This document shows positions 10,124-19,829 of a stretch of DNA of 64,000 bases, piece after piece. A program made the position numbers and the translations under genes. The notes beneath the pieces are model-generated. The model did no database searches and had not been told where the DNA came from. It saw nothing but the letters and a program-made list of their open reading frames with translations. This stretch comes from Megasphaera sp. NM10 (GTDB lineage: Bacteria > Bacillota > Negativicutes > Veillonellales > Megasphaeraceae). Every line of letters begins with the position of its first letter. Position 1 is the stretch's first letter. The stretch spans positions 1-64,000 of the forward strand of contig NZ_APHY01000016.1 in assembly GCF_000417505.1 (NCBI RefSeq). Direction: 5' to 3'.

Positions 10124-11238
10124 TATTTTGTCCTCATAGGCGTTACAACAAATACACAGGAAGTATCTTCTTTATCCTGGACCAGCATGGGGCTGTTTTC
10201 CTTGGATTTCAAGATGACTTCCGAATCATGGCAATGCTTCAAGATGTCGAGGATGAATTTCCCATTAAAGGAAATATCCAGGCCCTGGCCTTCCAAATGG
10301 CAGGGGACGTAGTCTTCGACCGTACCGTAGTCAGGATGCTGGCTCATGAGTTTGATCTGGTCATCGGCGACGATGAAGTTGATGACATTGTACTGGGCAT
10401 CTTTGGCGACGATAGAAGCGCGTTCGACAGCGCCCGTGAATTCGGCCCGGTCCACCGTGACGATGCACTTGAAGTCATTGGGGATGACGCGCCGATAATT
10501 GGGGAATTCCCCTTCGATGAGCCGCGTCCGGATGTAGACATTGCCGAACTGTACGGCCAGGTAATTGCGGACTGCCGTGATTTCGACGGTTTCCGGGATA
10601 TCTGTCGGCAGCTGGCGGGAAATTTCTGATAACAATCGGCTGGGGATAACGGCCTGTAAGGGATTATCCACAGGCGCATCGAGGGTAGCCGTCTTCAATG
10701 CCAGGCGGTGCGTGTCAGTGGCGACCATGGTCATCTGATCCCCCTGGACGTCCAGGAAGGTCCCCATGAAAATTGGGCGGGCCACATCAGTAGCGCAGGC
10801 ATAGGACGTATTGTCGATGAGGTCCTTCATGACGACGCTCGTCGTCGTAAAGCTGGTATAGCCGTTTTCAACGATTTCGACTTCTGTGAAATCATCGGGA
10901 TTCATGGTCAGACATTCAAACTTGAGTTTGCCGCCTTTGATGAGCAGCTGTGTATCGGCATCTTCCTTGATGATTTCGATTTCATCACTAGGCAGGCGGC
11001 GGGTCAATTCCATTAAATAAGGATTGGCAATAAAAGCTTCACCGCCTTCTTCAATGATACCGGGAACGGTGATCTTAATGCCCATATCGTAGTCATTGGC
11101 CTGGAACTCGATGATACCATGGAGGGCTTTGATAAGCAAGCCGTTTTCAGAAGATATATTGTTGCTTTTGTTCTGGGCGACTTTCTGGACAGCCTGCAGG
11201 CCTTTGTTCAGATCTTCTTTTTTCAGTTTTAGTCTCAA
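10123..11238 (-). CDS. dnaN: DNA polymerase III sliding clamp (beta subunit)
   Basis: A 371-residue clamp, the usual length, made of three similar domains. It starts MRLKLKKEDLNKGLQAVQKV and ends with the family-typical VVTPMRTK, close to the canonical P-M-R-L/K tail. It encircles DNA and tethers polymerase III and repair enzymes. It is transcribed leftward after dnaA, separated from it by a 225-bp DnaA-box region. A GAGGATA-like ribosome site lies before the ATG. Confidence 0.96.
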   Translation of the reverse strand: MRLKLKKEDLNKGLQAVQKVAQNKSNNISSENGLLIKALHGIIEFQANDYDMGIKITVPGIIEEGGEAFIANPYLMELTRRLPSDEIEIIKEDADTQLLIKGGKLKFECLTMNPDDFTEVEIVENGYTSFTTTSVVMKDLIDNTSYACATDVARPIFMGTFLDVQGDQMTMVATDTHRLALKTATLDAPVDNPLQAVIPSRLLSEISRQLPTDIPETVEITAVRNYLAVQFGNVYIRTRLIEGEFPNYRRVIPNDFKCIVTVDRAEFTGAVERASIVAKDAQYNVINFIVADDQIKLMSQHPDYGTVEDYVPCHLEGQGLDISFNGKFILDILKHCHDSEVILKSKENSPMLVQDKEDTSCVFVVTPMRTK

Positions 11239-11463
11239 TGGAGTATCCTCTTTTCTGCGCTGAATAAATTAATTAAATGTGAATTAAAAAATAGTAGTCT
11301 TAGTAATAGGGGCTGTGAATTTGTGGATAAGTGGAAAAAGACAGCGATTTTAAGCTGTCCACAGCTGTGGATAACGTGTGGACAAATCGTCATTTTTTAT
11401 CCACATTTCCACTGTGGATTTCTTTTTTTGACTTATCCACAATGTATGTACAATTTTATCAGC
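11239..11463. other. dnaA-dnaN spacer with DnaA boxes (one half of oriC)
   Basis: This gap contains 9-mers matching TTATCCACA or its complement at 11322-11330, 11366-11374, 11397-11405 and 11433-11441, plus degenerate copies around 11357-11383. A further perfect box at 11468-11476 lies in the dnaA 3' end. AT-rich stretches at 11270-11300 and 11385-11400 could serve for unwinding. In Bacillus this position carries the unwinding part of a bipartite origin. Confidence 0.85.
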
Positions 11464-12993
11464 CTAGTTATCCACACCGCGGATTTCATTCATCATCTTT
11501 TCCAGATGTTCTTTGAAATGGCTGTCTTTGTCTATTTTCTTCCGAATCTGCGAGCAGGCGTGCATGACTGTCGTATGATCGCGGCCGTTGAAGGCTGTCC
11601 CGATGTGAGGATACGTATTTCCTGTCAGTTCGCGGCACATATACATGGCAATCTGCCGCGGCAGGGCGATGTCTTTGGTCTTTTTCTTGCCCATGAGCTC
11701 TTTATAATTGATGTTATAGTGTTGACAGATGTACGTCGTGATTTCGTCAATGGTGATATATTTCTTTTCATCCTGGGCGTCGGTAATGTAATGGATGGCG
11801 TGTTTTACTAAAGGCAGGGTGACGTTGCTCTTGGACTGCGATGCTTCCAGGAGGACGCGGATGAAGGCGCCGTGCAGTTTTCGGATGTTTTCGCTGACAT
11901 TGGCTGCGATGTAATTGAGGGCATCCAGGTCGCAGGTGATATTTTCTTTTTCTGCCCAGGCCCGGAGGATAGCCGTGCGCGTTTCTAAATCAGGCGGCTC
12001 GATTTGCGTGACCATGCCGTTTTCAAAGCGGGAACGCAGGCGTTCTTCCAGTTTCTTGATGTCCCGTGGCGGACGGTCGCTGGTGAAGACCATCTGTTTT
12101 TTGTCCTGATAGAGCTTGTTGAAGGTGTGGAAGAATTCTTCTTTTGAACTTTCTTTATCCCCACGGCCCAGGAACTGGATGTCGTCTACGAAGAGGACAT
12201 CGACATTGCGGTAACGGCGGCGGAAACTTTCCGTGTTTTTGTCCTGGATACACTGGATGAATTCGTTGACGAAGTCTTCACTGGTGATGCACAACAGGCG
12301 CATGTTAGGGAAGTTCTTCAGCAATTCGTGGCCGATGGCGTGCATCAGGTGGGTCTTGCCCAAGCCGCTGCCGCCGTAGATGTAGAAGGGGTTCCATTTC
12401 TGGGCCGGTGCGGCTGCAATGGACTTGGCGACAGCTGTGGCGACGCGGTTGCTATTGCCGACGATGAAGTTATCAAAGGTATAATCTTTATTTAAATTAT
12501 TATTATAAGGGATTTCATCAGGCGTGACGGGGACGGCTTCTTTGACGACGGGCATGGGGGCTGACGGACCGTCACTGATGGGCAATTCAGGCTGGACCCA
12601 TTCTGTCTGTCCTGACGGGACGGACTGCGCGTCTCCGGCCGGGGCAGCGGCTGCCGGTACGGGAGGCGCTGCCGGCTTTTTCGGCAGGGTGATCGTTTCA
12701 GCGACGGCTTCTGGCTGGCTTTCGGGAGCGGGCTTCTTTTCCTGGCTCGTAATCAGCTGGACCCTTGTCGGGCGGCCGATGGCGTCCTGGGCGACGGTTT
12801 CCAGGATATCCGTGTATTTTTTGCTGACGTAGTCGCGGAGAAAATTCGTCATTGTGTCTAATATGAGGAGATTTTCTTCTTCGGAATAGGAGTAGGGAAT
12901 GATGTTGCCTTCAAACCAGTTGGTAAAAATCTCTTTCGGCAAGACTTGTTTCAGGTTAGCCAGCATTTTTTCCCATAAGCTGAGCAGGTCCAT
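11464..12993 (-). CDS. dnaA: Chromosomal replication initiator DnaA
   Basis: A 509-residue AAA+ initiator. Domain I is about residues 1-85 (MDLLSLWEKMLANLKQVLP). A Pro/Ala-rich linker (85-165) is followed by domain III with the Walker A GGSGLGKTH and Walker B VDVLFVDDIQFLG. Domain IV carries the DnaA signature around YPHIGTAFNGRDHTTVMHA. The reading frame is open for 62 more codons upstream, but that part encodes DnaA boxes and no homologous protein. The AAGGA ribosome site 8 bp before 12993 fixes the start there. It binds the boxes flanking its own gene to open oriC and probably regulates itself. Confidence 0.97.
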   Translation of the reverse strand: MDLLSLWEKMLANLKQVLPKEIFTNWFEGNIIPYSYSEEENLLILDTMTNFLRDYVSKKYTDILETVAQDAIGRPTRVQLITSQEKKPAPESQPEAVAETITLPKKPAAPPVPAAAAPAGDAQSVPSGQTEWVQPELPISDGPSAPMPVVKEAVPVTPDEIPYNNNLNKDYTFDNFIVGNSNRVATAVAKSIAAAPAQKWNPFYIYGGSGLGKTHLMHAIGHELLKNFPNMRLLCITSEDFVNEFIQCIQDKNTESFRRRYRNVDVLFVDDIQFLGRGDKESSKEEFFHTFNKLYQDKKQMVFTSDRPPRDIKKLEERLRSRFENGMVTQIEPPDLETRTAILRAWAEKENITCDLDALNYIAANVSENIRKLHGAFIRVLLEASQSKSNVTLPLVKHAIHYITDAQDEKKYITIDEITTYICQHYNINYKELMGKKKTKDIALPRQIAMYMCRELTGNTYPHIGTAFNGRDHTTVMHACSQIRKKIDKDSHFKEHLEKMMNEIRGVDN

Positions 12994-13291
12994 AATAATC
13001 CTTCCAATCTGTGCGTAAAATTGTGCGAGACATAGAGTGTACCATATAAAGTGTATATGTGTATAGCCTGAATTGTGGATAACGTGGACAAAGAGGACAC
13101 AAAAAGGCGGAAAGACGATAATCATCGAATTTCCGGTTCTTTTCCACTTATCCACAAAATGTGGATAGATTGTTGACAACTTATTTATCTATCCACATTT
13201 TACAACAAAACCGAAATTAAGGGAAGAAAATTTTTACGGAATACTTATACATGAGGTATGCGCAAACAGTATAATACTTGGAAAATAGGGC
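12994..13291. other. dnaA-rpmH spacer with DnaA boxes (second half of oriC)
   Basis: Perfect or one-mismatch DnaA boxes occur at 13074-13082, 13148-13156, 13160-13168 and 13189-13197, the last three clustered within 50 bp. An AT-rich stretch (about 13169-13236) borders them. Together with the boxes between dnaA and dnaN this gives a bipartite origin around dnaA. The dnaA promoter must also lie here, but no single good match stands out. Confidence 0.85.
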
Positions 13292-13320
13292 TTGACAGCC
13301 GGGGCTTCGCTTACTATAAT
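13292..13320 (+). promoter_or_regulatory. Consensus sigma-A promoter for rpmH-rnpA
   Basis: TTGACA at 13292-13297 and TATAAT at 13315-13320 are separated by exactly 17 bp. This is the strongest promoter match in the window and drives the rightward ribosomal/RNase P operon. Confidence 0.92.
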
Positions 13321-13377
13321 TAACCTGTTATGGTGTAAATTCATTTACTGTCAATGACGACAAAGGAGGTGTCTAGC

Positions 13378-13512
13378 TTGAAACAGACATATCAGCCGAA
13401 TACATTATGGAGAAAGAGGACTCACGGCTTCCGCGAAAGAATGAAGACGAAAGGCGGCCGCATGGTTTTGAAAAAACGCCGCATGAAAGGCAGAAAGAAA
13501 CTTTCTGCTTAA
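13378..13512 (+). CDS. rpmH: 50S ribosomal protein L34
   Basis: A 44-residue, Arg/Lys-rich protein beginning [18 protein letters not shown] and ending with the KGRKKLSA tail of bacterial L34, part of the large ribosomal subunit. The start codon is TTG at 13378, placed 6 bp after a strong AAAGGAGGTG ribosome site. The gene is too short for usual ORF cut-offs but unmistakable by sequence and by position between dnaA and rnpA. Confidence 0.97.
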   Translation: MKQTYQPNTLWRKRTHGFRERMKTKGGRMVLKKRRMKGRKKLSA

Positions 13513-13525
13513 TTATTACGAGATA

Positions 13526-13565
13526 AACAGAAAAGTTCCGGTTGGCGGAATTTTTCTGTTTTTCT
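13526..13565 (+). terminator. Weak hairpin between rpmH and rnpA
   Basis: AACAGAAAAGTTCCG and CGGAATTTTTCTGTT form an imperfect stem followed by a short T run. It may partly terminate transcription so that much more L34 than RnpA is made. Confidence 0.5.
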
Positions 13566-13588
13566 GGCATTTTTAGGACAATTTGCGT

Positions 13589-13942
13589 ATGTATGAACTA
13601 ACAAAAGAACAACGGCTGTGCAAAAACCGTGAGTACCAGCTCGTATACCGCCGCGGCAAGTCGTATGTCAACCGCCGCGTCGTCCTGTACGTCCTGCCGC
13701 GCTCACCGAAACAGCCGACCCGGATTGGTTTCGTAACGGGTAAGAAAATCGGCTGCGCCGTCGAACGCAACCGCTGCCGCCGCCTGATGAAAGAAGTCTA
13801 TCGTCTGCACCAGTTCGACCTGCGCGACGGGTTCGACTTGGTCCTCATCGGCCGCAGCAGTTTAAAATACGCCGGATACAAAGAAGCAGAACAAAGCATC
13901 CTGCAATTATTCCGGCATGCCAGGGTATTGAAAAAGAAGTGA
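13589..13942 (+). CDS. rnpA: Ribonuclease P protein component
   Basis: A 117-residue basic protein that joins the RNase P RNA to mature tRNA 5' ends. The signature KKIGCAVERNRCRRLMKEVYR region contains the RNR motif. The ATG at 13589 gives the usual N-terminus (MYELTKEQRLCKNREYQLVY) with AGGA 10 bp upstream; an in-frame TTG at 13583 is less likely. It lies between rpmH and yidD as in most Firmicutes. Confidence 0.95.
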   Translation: MYELTKEQRLCKNREYQLVYRRGKSYVNRRVVLYVLPRSPKQPTRIGFVTGKKIGCAVERNRCRRLMKEVYRLHQFDLRDGFDLVLIGRSSLKYAGYKEAEQSILQLFRHARVLKKK

Positions 13943-13948
13943 TGACAC

Positions 13949-14158
13949 ATGAAACGGTGTTTCATAGCCCTTATCCGGTTTTACCAGTTGTTCATATCGC
14001 CCCTTCACCGGCCGTGCTGCCGGTTTTATCCGACTTGTTCTGCCTATGCCATCGAGGCTTTGCAGAAGTACGGTGCTGTCAAAGGGAGTTATTTGGCACT
14101 AAGGCGCATTTTAAAATGCCATCCCTTTCACAAAGGCGGATATGATCCGGTACCGTAG
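13949..14158 (+). CDS. yidD: Membrane protein insertion efficiency factor YidD
   Basis: A 69-residue protein with the family core [31 protein letters not shown] and the C-terminal [13 protein letters not shown]. The three conserved Cys are present. YidD assists the YidC insertase at the inner membrane. It starts 6 bp after rnpA and is followed 27 bp later by yidC. Confidence 0.95.
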   Translation: MKRCFIALIRFYQLFISPLHRPCCRFYPTCSAYAIEALQKYGAVKGSYLALRRILKCHPFHKGGYDPVP

Positions 14159-14194
14159 ATCCCTATTTTTACAACTGAACAGGAGTTGAGAGTA

Positions 14195-14884
14195 TTGGGC
14201 TTTTTCAGTGGAATAATGGATGTCCTCAGCGGCATTATGACGACATTCATGAATTACTGTTATGCATTTACCCAGAATGTAGGCTATCCGAGCTATGGCG
14301 CTGCCATTATCATGCTCACCTTGATTATTAAACTGGTTCTGGCTCCGCTTACGGCTAAACAGATCCGTTCCATGGAAGGCATGCAGACCCTGCAGCCTAA
14401 GATCAAAGAATTACAGAAGAAATATAAGGGCAATCAGAAAAAGATGCAGGAAGAAATGACCAAACTGTATCGGGAAATGGGCGTCAACCCCTTGTCGGGC
14501 TGTCTGCCGATCCTCATTCAGATGCCATTCCTCATCGCCATTTTCTATGCTCTTCGGGAATATCCCTACGACCCGGCCTTTGAAAGTTTCTTATGGCTTC
14601 CCAGCCTGGGCCAGCCGGACCCCACATATATCATGCCGGTGCTGTCGGCTGTTTCGACTTACTTCATCCAGAACCAGATGTCAGGTACGCAGGTAGCGGC
14701 TTCGGATGCACAGGCTAAACAGCAGAAAATCATGAAGATCGTCATGCCGTTATTCATCGGCTGGATCAGCTTGAATTTCCCCAGCGGCCTGGTCATTTAC
14801 TGGGTTGTTTCTAACGTATTCCAGTGGGCACAGCAGTTCCTCATGACCCACCTCAAGAAAAAAGGAGCACGATCAGAAGCATGA
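14195..14884 (+). CDS. yidC: Membrane protein insertase YidC (Oxa1 family, short form)
   Basis: A 229-residue insertase core with five predicted membrane segments, including SYGAAIIMLTLIIKLVLAPL, a charged coiled loop, PLSGCLPILIQMPFLIAIFYAL and FPSGLVIYWVVSNVFQ. The conserved Arg for the hydrophilic groove is in AKQIRSMEGMQ. It lacks the large periplasmic domain of proteobacterial YidC and any lipobox. The start is probably the TTG at 14195, 9 bp after AGGAG; a TTG at 14186 directly abuts the ribosome site. It overlaps khpB by 4 bp (ATGA). Confidence 0.93.
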   Translation: MGFFSGIMDVLSGIMTTFMNYCYAFTQNVGYPSYGAAIIMLTLIIKLVLAPLTAKQIRSMEGMQTLQPKIKELQKKYKGNQKKMQEEMTKLYREMGVNPLSGCLPILIQMPFLIAIFYALREYPYDPAFESFLWLPSLGQPDPTYIMPVLSAVSTYFIQNQMSGTQVAASDAQAKQQKIMKIVMPLFIGWISLNFPSGLVIYWVVSNVFQWAQQFLMTHLKKKGARSEA

Positions 14885-15669
14885 GTACCATCGAAACTAC
14901 AGGAAAAACGATCGAAGATGCCGTCCGCTCCGGTCTGGTCCGTCTCGGCAGAATGAAGGACGAAGTCGACATCGAAGTCTTGGAAGAACCGAAGAGCGGT
15001 TTCTTCGGATTCGGCAGCAAGCCGGCGAAAGTACGCATTACCGAAAAAGAAGGCGTACCGACGGTCCCGACCATGGAAAGCCAGCCGGCAGCCGTGGAAA
15101 AGCCCGTCGCACCGGCAGCGGCTGAACCGGCTGCCAACGCAGCTGGCGCAGCTGAAGAAGCGGTTCCCCAGGTAGAAACAGAACCGGCTGAAGCCGAAAC
15201 AGGCGATGATTTTACGGCTGAAGAAGCCGCCGCCAAGGCGAAGGCCTTCCTTCAGGAAGTGCTCAAGAACATGGGCATCGACGTCGTCATCGAAAAGATG
15301 ATCAAGTCCGATAAAGTCCTGCTCCACCTGCACGGCAAGAACTTGGGTATCCTCATCGGCAAGCATGGCCAGACCTTGGATGCCCTCCAGTACCTGACCA
15401 ACTTGACGACGAATCAGGGCGAAAGGACGCGCCATTTCATCATGCTCGATGTCGAAAATTACCGCCATCGCCGGGAAGAAACGCTGAAACAGCTGGCTAT
15501 CCGTCTGGCGAACCGCGTCAAGAAGAACGGCGACCGCGTCGTCCTGGAACCGATGAACGGTTATGAACGCAAAATCATCCATGTGACCTTGCAGAACGAC
15601 CCGCAGGTCCGCACGGAAAGTGAAGGCCAGGACCCGTACCGCCACGTCGTCATTTACTATCAAGAATAA
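14881..15669 (+). CDS. khpB: KhpB/Jag RNA-binding protein
   Basis: A 262-residue protein with a Jag_N domain (about 1-50, TTGKTIEDAVRSGL...GFFGFGSKPAKVRI). A long Ala/Glu/Pro-rich linker follows, then a KH domain (about 130-195, LHGKNLGILIGKHGQTLDALQYL) and a C-terminal R3H domain (about 200-262, MNGYERKIIHVTLQ). It binds RNA with KhpA and affects cell division in other Firmicutes. The start overlaps the yidC stop (ATGA), with AAAAAAGGAG upstream. The gene order yidC-khpB-mnmE-mnmG is conserved. Confidence 0.93.
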   Translation: MSTIETTGKTIEDAVRSGLVRLGRMKDEVDIEVLEEPKSGFFGFGSKPAKVRITEKEGVPTVPTMESQPAAVEKPVAPAAAEPAANAAGAAEEAVPQVETEPAEAETGDDFTAEEAAAKAKAFLQEVLKNMGIDVVIEKMIKSDKVLLHLHGKNLGILIGKHGQTLDALQYLTNLTTNQGERTRHFIMLDVENYRHRREETLKQLAIRLANRVKKNGDRVVLEPMNGYERKIIHVTLQNDPQVRTESEGQDPYRHVVIYYQE

Positions 15670-15695
15670 TTTTTAGTTTGCCCTATGAAGCTTAA

Positions 15696-15727
15696 CAAAG
15701 AGGCTGTCGCATTCAGACAGCCTCTTT
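15696..15727 (+). terminator. Terminator after khpB (GTCGC-stem family)
   Basis: AAAGAGGCTGTC pairs with GACAGCCTCTTT around a short loop containing GCATTCA, followed by a modest T-rich stretch. It separates khpB from mnmE. Confidence 0.75.
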
Positions 15728-15740
15728 CGAGTATTTTTCT

Positions 15741-15815
15741 ACAAACTCTGTACTACAAACTATAAAGTAAAAGGAATCTTGCATGATGTCAGGAAACTTC
15801 ATGCGAGCCCCTTGG
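15741..15815. repeat. Partial composite repeat (CAAACTA tract plus GCATGATG hairpin)
   Basis: The run CTACAAACTCTGTACTACAA at 15741-15760 is nearly identical to the tracts at 1490-1519 and 53483-53512. The next part (AAAGGAATCTTGCATGATGT, then CAGGAAACTTCATGCGAG) repeats the segment at 53519-53565. It is a truncated copy of the composite element, here between khpB and mnmE. Confidence 0.7.
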
Positions 15816-15836
15816 CTATGAAAGGAGTATTGCCAT

Positions 15837-17213
15837 ATGTACGATACGACCGATACGATCGCGGCCATTGCCACCCCCCTGGGGGAAAGCGGCATCGGCG
15901 TCATCCGTATCAGCGGCAGCCATGCCTATGACGTAGGCGATGCCATTTTCCGCAGCCCTTCGGGAAAGCCCCTGGCCCAGCGCCAGGACCGTTCTATCCA
16001 GCATGGCTTCATCGTTGCCGATGACGGCCGTCCTGTCGATGAAGTGCTCATGCTCATCATGAAAAGGCCGCACTCCTATACGGCGGAAGACGTACTGGAA
16101 ATCCAGTGCCACGGCGGCCGCAAGGCCTTGGAAGAAATCCTCGGCCTGGTCCTGGCCCACGGCGCCCGCATGGCCAATCCCGGAGAATTTACGCAGCGTG
16201 CCTTCGTCAATGGCCGCATCGATCTGGCCCAGGCCGAAGCCGTCATGGATGTCATCCAGGCCAAGAGCCGCCAGGGCCTGACCAGTGCCGTCAATCAGCT
16301 TGAAGGGCGGCTGTCTAAAGTCATCGGTGCCATGCGCCATGATTTGACGGACTTCATTACCCGCCTGGAAGTCACCATCGATTATCCTGAAGAAGACCTG
16401 GAAGATATCACCGTCCCCGATGTAGCCGGAGCTATCCGCAAACAGCTGACGGCCCTGGACGATATGCTGGAGGCTTCTCACGACGGCCGCATCATCCGCG
16501 ACGGCGTCATGGCCGCCATTGCCGGTACGCCGAACGCTGGCAAATCGAGCCTGCTCAACCGCCTGCTCCAGGAAGACCGGGCCATCGTCACCGATGTGCC
16601 GGGGACGACGCGGGATGTCCTGGAAGAATGGATTTCCCTCAAAGGTGTCCCGGTCTGCCTCGTCGATACGGCAGGTATCCGGGAAACAGACGATACCGTC
16701 GAAAAGATAGGCGTCACCAAGGCCAAGGCCTATATGGACAAAGCCGATATTATCCTGGTCGTCATCGACCGGTCCCGGTCCTTGTCCGATGAAGATAAGG
16801 CCATTCTGGAAGACACGAAGGATAAGAATGTCCTGGTCGTCCTCAACAAGACCGATTTAATGCCAGTCGTTACGGAAAAAGATTTGGCAGGCTATGGTCA
16901 TCCCGTTCTCTCCTTGTCGGCTGGTACGGGTGACGGCCTGGATTCCCTAAAAGATAAATTGTTGTCCCTGGCCCTGTCCCATGCCGATACGGCAGGCAGT
17001 GCCCTGCTCACCAATACGCGCCATATCGAACTGGTGCGCCAGAGCCGGCAAGCCCTGCAGCGGGCCCTCGATTCCATCGAAGCCGGTATGCCCGTCGACT
17101 GTGCCGTCGTCGACCTGCGCGAAGCCTGGGAGCTTTTGGGCTCGATCACGGGCGATACGGTCCACGACGATATGGTCGAAGAAATATTCAGCCGATTCTG
17201 TTTAGGTAAATAA
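15837..17213 (+). CDS. mnmE: tRNA modification GTPase MnmE
   Basis: A 458-residue enzyme that works with MnmG to modify U34 in the anticodon of several tRNAs. It has an N-terminal tetrahydrofolate-binding domain (1-120), a helical domain split by the G domain, and G motifs GTPNAGKSS, DVPGTTRD, DTAGI and NKTD. The C-terminal FCLGK supplies the catalytic Cys. The ATG has AAAGGAG 8 bp upstream. It is followed 12 bp later by its partner mnmG. Confidence 0.97.
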   Translation: MYDTTDTIAAIATPLGESGIGVIRISGSHAYDVGDAIFRSPSGKPLAQRQDRSIQHGFIVADDGRPVDEVLMLIMKRPHSYTAEDVLEIQCHGGRKALEEILGLVLAHGARMANPGEFTQRAFVNGRIDLAQAEAVMDVIQAKSRQGLTSAVNQLEGRLSKVIGAMRHDLTDFITRLEVTIDYPEEDLEDITVPDVAGAIRKQLTALDDMLEASHDGRIIRDGVMAAIAGTPNAGKSSLLNRLLQEDRAIVTDVPGTTRDVLEEWISLKGVPVCLVDTAGIRETDDTVEKIGVTKAKAYMDKADIILVVIDRSRSLSDEDKAILEDTKDKNVLVVLNKTDLMPVVTEKDLAGYGHPVLSLSAGTGDGLDSLKDKLLSLALSHADTAGSALLTNTRHIELVRQSRQALQRALDSIEAGMPVDCAVVDLREAWELLGSITGDTVHDDMVEEIFSRFCLGK

Positions 17214-17225
17214 AGGGGTGTAACC

Positions 17226-19115
17226 ATGTTTGTAGTCGATACATACGATGTCATCGTCATCGGTGCCGGCCATGCCGGCTGTGAAGCGGCCCTGGCCAGT
17301 GCCCGCCTGGGCGCCAAGACCCTGATGGCGACGCTGAACTTAGATAATATTGCCCTCATGCCCTGCAATCCCGCTGTCGGCGGACCGGGGAAGAGCCATC
17401 TCGTCCGGGAAATCGACGCCCTGGGCGGTGAAATGGGCATCAATACGGATAAGACGTGCCTCCAGATGCGCATGCTCAACACCGGCAAAGGACCGGCCGT
17501 CTATTCTCTCCGGGCCCAGTCCGATAAGAAGATGTACCAGATGGCCATGACCAAGACCCTGGAAAACCAGGACCACCTCGATGTCAAGCAGCTCATGATC
17601 ACAGACCTTCTCGTCGAAGACGGCGCCGTCACCGGTGTCCGGACGGAACTGGATGAAGTTTATAAAGCCAAGTGCGTCATCCTGGCGACGGGGACCTACC
17701 TCAAAGGGAAGATCATCATCGGCACCTGTACCTATTCCGGCGGCCCTATCGGCCAGCGCTCGGCTGAAGATTTGTCGGGGTCCCTGGTCAAGGCCGGCCT
17801 CAAGCTTATGCGCTTCAAGACCGGTACGCCGGCCCGCGTCGACCGCCGTACCCTGCGGACCGATGAAATGGCCAAGCAGGAAGGCGACAAAGACGGTCAT
17901 GCCTTTTCCTTCCTGTCGGAACGGAAAGACCGCAACAAAGAATGTTGCTGGCTGACCTTTACCAACGAAGAAACGCATAAGATCATCCGCGACAACCTCG
18001 ACCGGGCTCCCATGTGCAATGGCATCATCACCGGCATCGGGCCGCGCTACTGCCCGTCCATCGAATCGAAAATCGTCCGCTTTGCCGATAAGAAGCGGCA
18101 TCAGCTCTTCATCGAACCGGAAGGGGAATCGACGGAAGAAATGTACGTCCAGGGCATGAGCACCAGTATGCCTGCCGACGTCCAGTACGCCTTCCTGCGT
18201 ACCATCCCGGGCCTGGAAGACGTCAAAATCATGCGCCCGGGCTATGCCATCGAATATGACTGCCTGGACCCGACGCAGCTCACGCCGTGGCTGGAAACGA
18301 AGAAGATTTCTGGCCTCTTCTCGGCAGGCCAGGCCAACGGGACCAGCGGTTACGAAGAAGCCGCTGCCCAGGGTCTCATGGCCGGCATCAACGCGGCCTT
18401 GAAGGTCCAGGGCAGAGAACCGTTCATCCTAACCCGCTCCGAAGCCTATATCGGCGTCCTCATCGACGATTTGGTCACAAAGGGGACGAATGAACCGTAC
18501 CGCATCATGACCAGCCGCAGCGAATACCGCCTCATCCTGCGTCAGGACAATGCCGACCTGCGCCTGACCCAGAAAGGCTATGACCTGGGCCTGGTCACGC
18601 AGGAACGGTATGACCGCTTCACGGCCAAGAAAAAAGCCATCGAAGAAGGCATCGCCGCCCTCCAGGCCATTTCCGTCACGCCGTCCAAGGCCAATCTGGA
18701 AAAATTGGAACGCCTGGGCACGGCACCCATCCACACGGCCATCACGGCCTACGACCTCCTGCGCCGCAACGATGTCGACTACGAGGCCCTGCGGACGGTC
18801 TTCGACCTGCCGGAACTGGCTGCCGACGTGGAAGAAGAAATCGAAATCATGATCAAGTACGAAGGCTATATCAGCCGCCAGATGGAACAAGTCGAAAAGA
18901 TGAACCGCCTGGAACAGAAGAAGATGCCCGCCGATATCGTCTATGCCGATATCGACACCCTGTCGGCCGAAGCCCGGCAGAAACTCGATGAAATCGGGCC
19001 CTTGTCCTTAGGCCAGGCCAGCCGTATTTCCGGTGTGTCCCCGGCGGATATCACGGCCTTGCTCATCGTACTGGAACAGCACAGCCGGGAGGAAAAAAAT
19101 CATGTTTCGCAGTGA
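17226..19115 (+). CDS. mnmG: tRNA uridine-5-carboxymethylaminomethyl(34) synthase MnmG
   Basis: A 629-residue FAD enzyme, partner of MnmE. The dinucleotide-binding motif [17 protein letters not shown] is near the N-terminus. The FAD-binding segment [20 protein letters not shown] and the conserved [11 protein letters not shown] and [16 protein letters not shown] blocks follow. A helical C-terminal domain closes with [15 protein letters not shown]. The length is standard. Its last 14 bases overlap rsmG. Confidence 0.97.
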   Translation: MFVVDTYDVIVIGAGHAGCEAALASARLGAKTLMATLNLDNIALMPCNPAVGGPGKSHLVREIDALGGEMGINTDKTCLQMRMLNTGKGPAVYSLRAQSDKKMYQMAMTKTLENQDHLDVKQLMITDLLVEDGAVTGVRTELDEVYKAKCVILATGTYLKGKIIIGTCTYSGGPIGQRSAEDLSGSLVKAGLKLMRFKTGTPARVDRRTLRTDEMAKQEGDKDGHAFSFLSERKDRNKECCWLTFTNEETHKIIRDNLDRAPMCNGIITGIGPRYCPSIESKIVRFADKKRHQLFIEPEGESTEEMYVQGMSTSMPADVQYAFLRTIPGLEDVKIMRPGYAIEYDCLDPTQLTPWLETKKISGLFSAGQANGTSGYEEAAAQGLMAGINAALKVQGREPFILTRSEAYIGVLIDDLVTKGTNEPYRIMTSRSEYRLILRQDNADLRLTQKGYDLGLVTQERYDRFTAKKKAIEEGIAALQAISVTPSKANLEKLERLGTAPIHTAITAYDLLRRNDVDYEALRTVFDLPELAADVEEEIEIMIKYEGYISRQMEQVEKMNRLEQKKMPADIVYADIDTLSAEARQKLDEIGPLSLGQASRISGVSPADITALLIVLEQHSREEKNHVSQ

Positions 19116-19812
19116 ATTAGAACAGGCCCTGAAGGCCATGGGCCTTACCGTGACAGACGGGCAGCTTTCCCAGTTCTGCGCTTTTAATGAAAGACTGGTG
19201 GAAACGAATAAAGTCATGAACCTGACGGCCATTACCGACCCGAAAGGCGTCGCCATCAAGCACATGGCCGACAGCCTGTCCTGTTATGACCCGGCTTATT
19301 TCAAAGAAGGCGCTCGTGTCCTCGATTTGGGGACTGGCGCCGGATTCCCCGGCCTGCCCCTGCTCATCTACCGGCCGGACTTGAACGTGACGTTCTTCGA
19401 TTCCCTGCAAAAGCGCCTGACCTTCCTGGAAAACACGGTCAGCGATATAGGACTGACGGCGTCGTTCCTCCACGGCCGGGCCGAAGAAATGGCCCATAAG
19501 CCGGAATACCGCAGCGCTTTCGATATCGTCACCAGCCGGGCCGTCGCCCGCCTGAACATATTGGCCGAATGGGCCCTGCCCTACGTGAAGACCGGAGGCT
19601 ATTTCATTTCCCTCAAAGGGGCCCAGTATGAAGACGAACTGGCAGAAGGCGAAAAAGCCTTGCAGATCCTGGGCGGCAAAATCGCCGAAGTCCGACCTGT
19701 TCACCTGCCGGGACTCGATGACGTCCGCGCCGTCCTTTACATCGAGAAAGTGAAGGAAAGCCCCAAAAAGTATCCCCGCAAGCCCAAGATGGCTGCGAAA
19801 AATCCCTTATAG
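19102..19812 (+). CDS. rsmG: 16S rRNA (guanine527-N7)-methyltransferase RsmG
   Basis: A 236-residue SAM-dependent methyltransferase, with [20 protein letters not shown] as the cofactor motif and [13 protein letters not shown] as the conserved later block. It methylates G527 of 16S rRNA. The ATG at 19102 has GGGAGGAAAA upstream and lies inside the end of mnmG, so translation is coupled. The C-terminus ends in a Lys/Pro-rich tail ([17 protein letters not shown]), longer than usual for the family. Confidence 0.95.
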   Translation: MFRSELEQALKAMGLTVTDGQLSQFCAFNERLVETNKVMNLTAITDPKGVAIKHMADSLSCYDPAYFKEGARVLDLGTGAGFPGLPLLIYRPDLNVTFFDSLQKRLTFLENTVSDIGLTASFLHGRAEEMAHKPEYRSAFDIVTSRAVARLNILAEWALPYVKTGGYFISLKGAQYEDELAEGEKALQILGGKIAEVRPVHLPGLDDVRAVLYIEKVKESPKKYPRKPKMAAKNPL

Positions 19813-19829
19813 AGAAAGAAGTGTATGCT

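Noticed and set aside
12994-13179. An N-terminal extension of dnaA by 62 residues
   Set aside because: The extra DNA is full of DnaA boxes, the peptide is unlike any DnaA, and a good ribosome site precedes the ATG at 12993.
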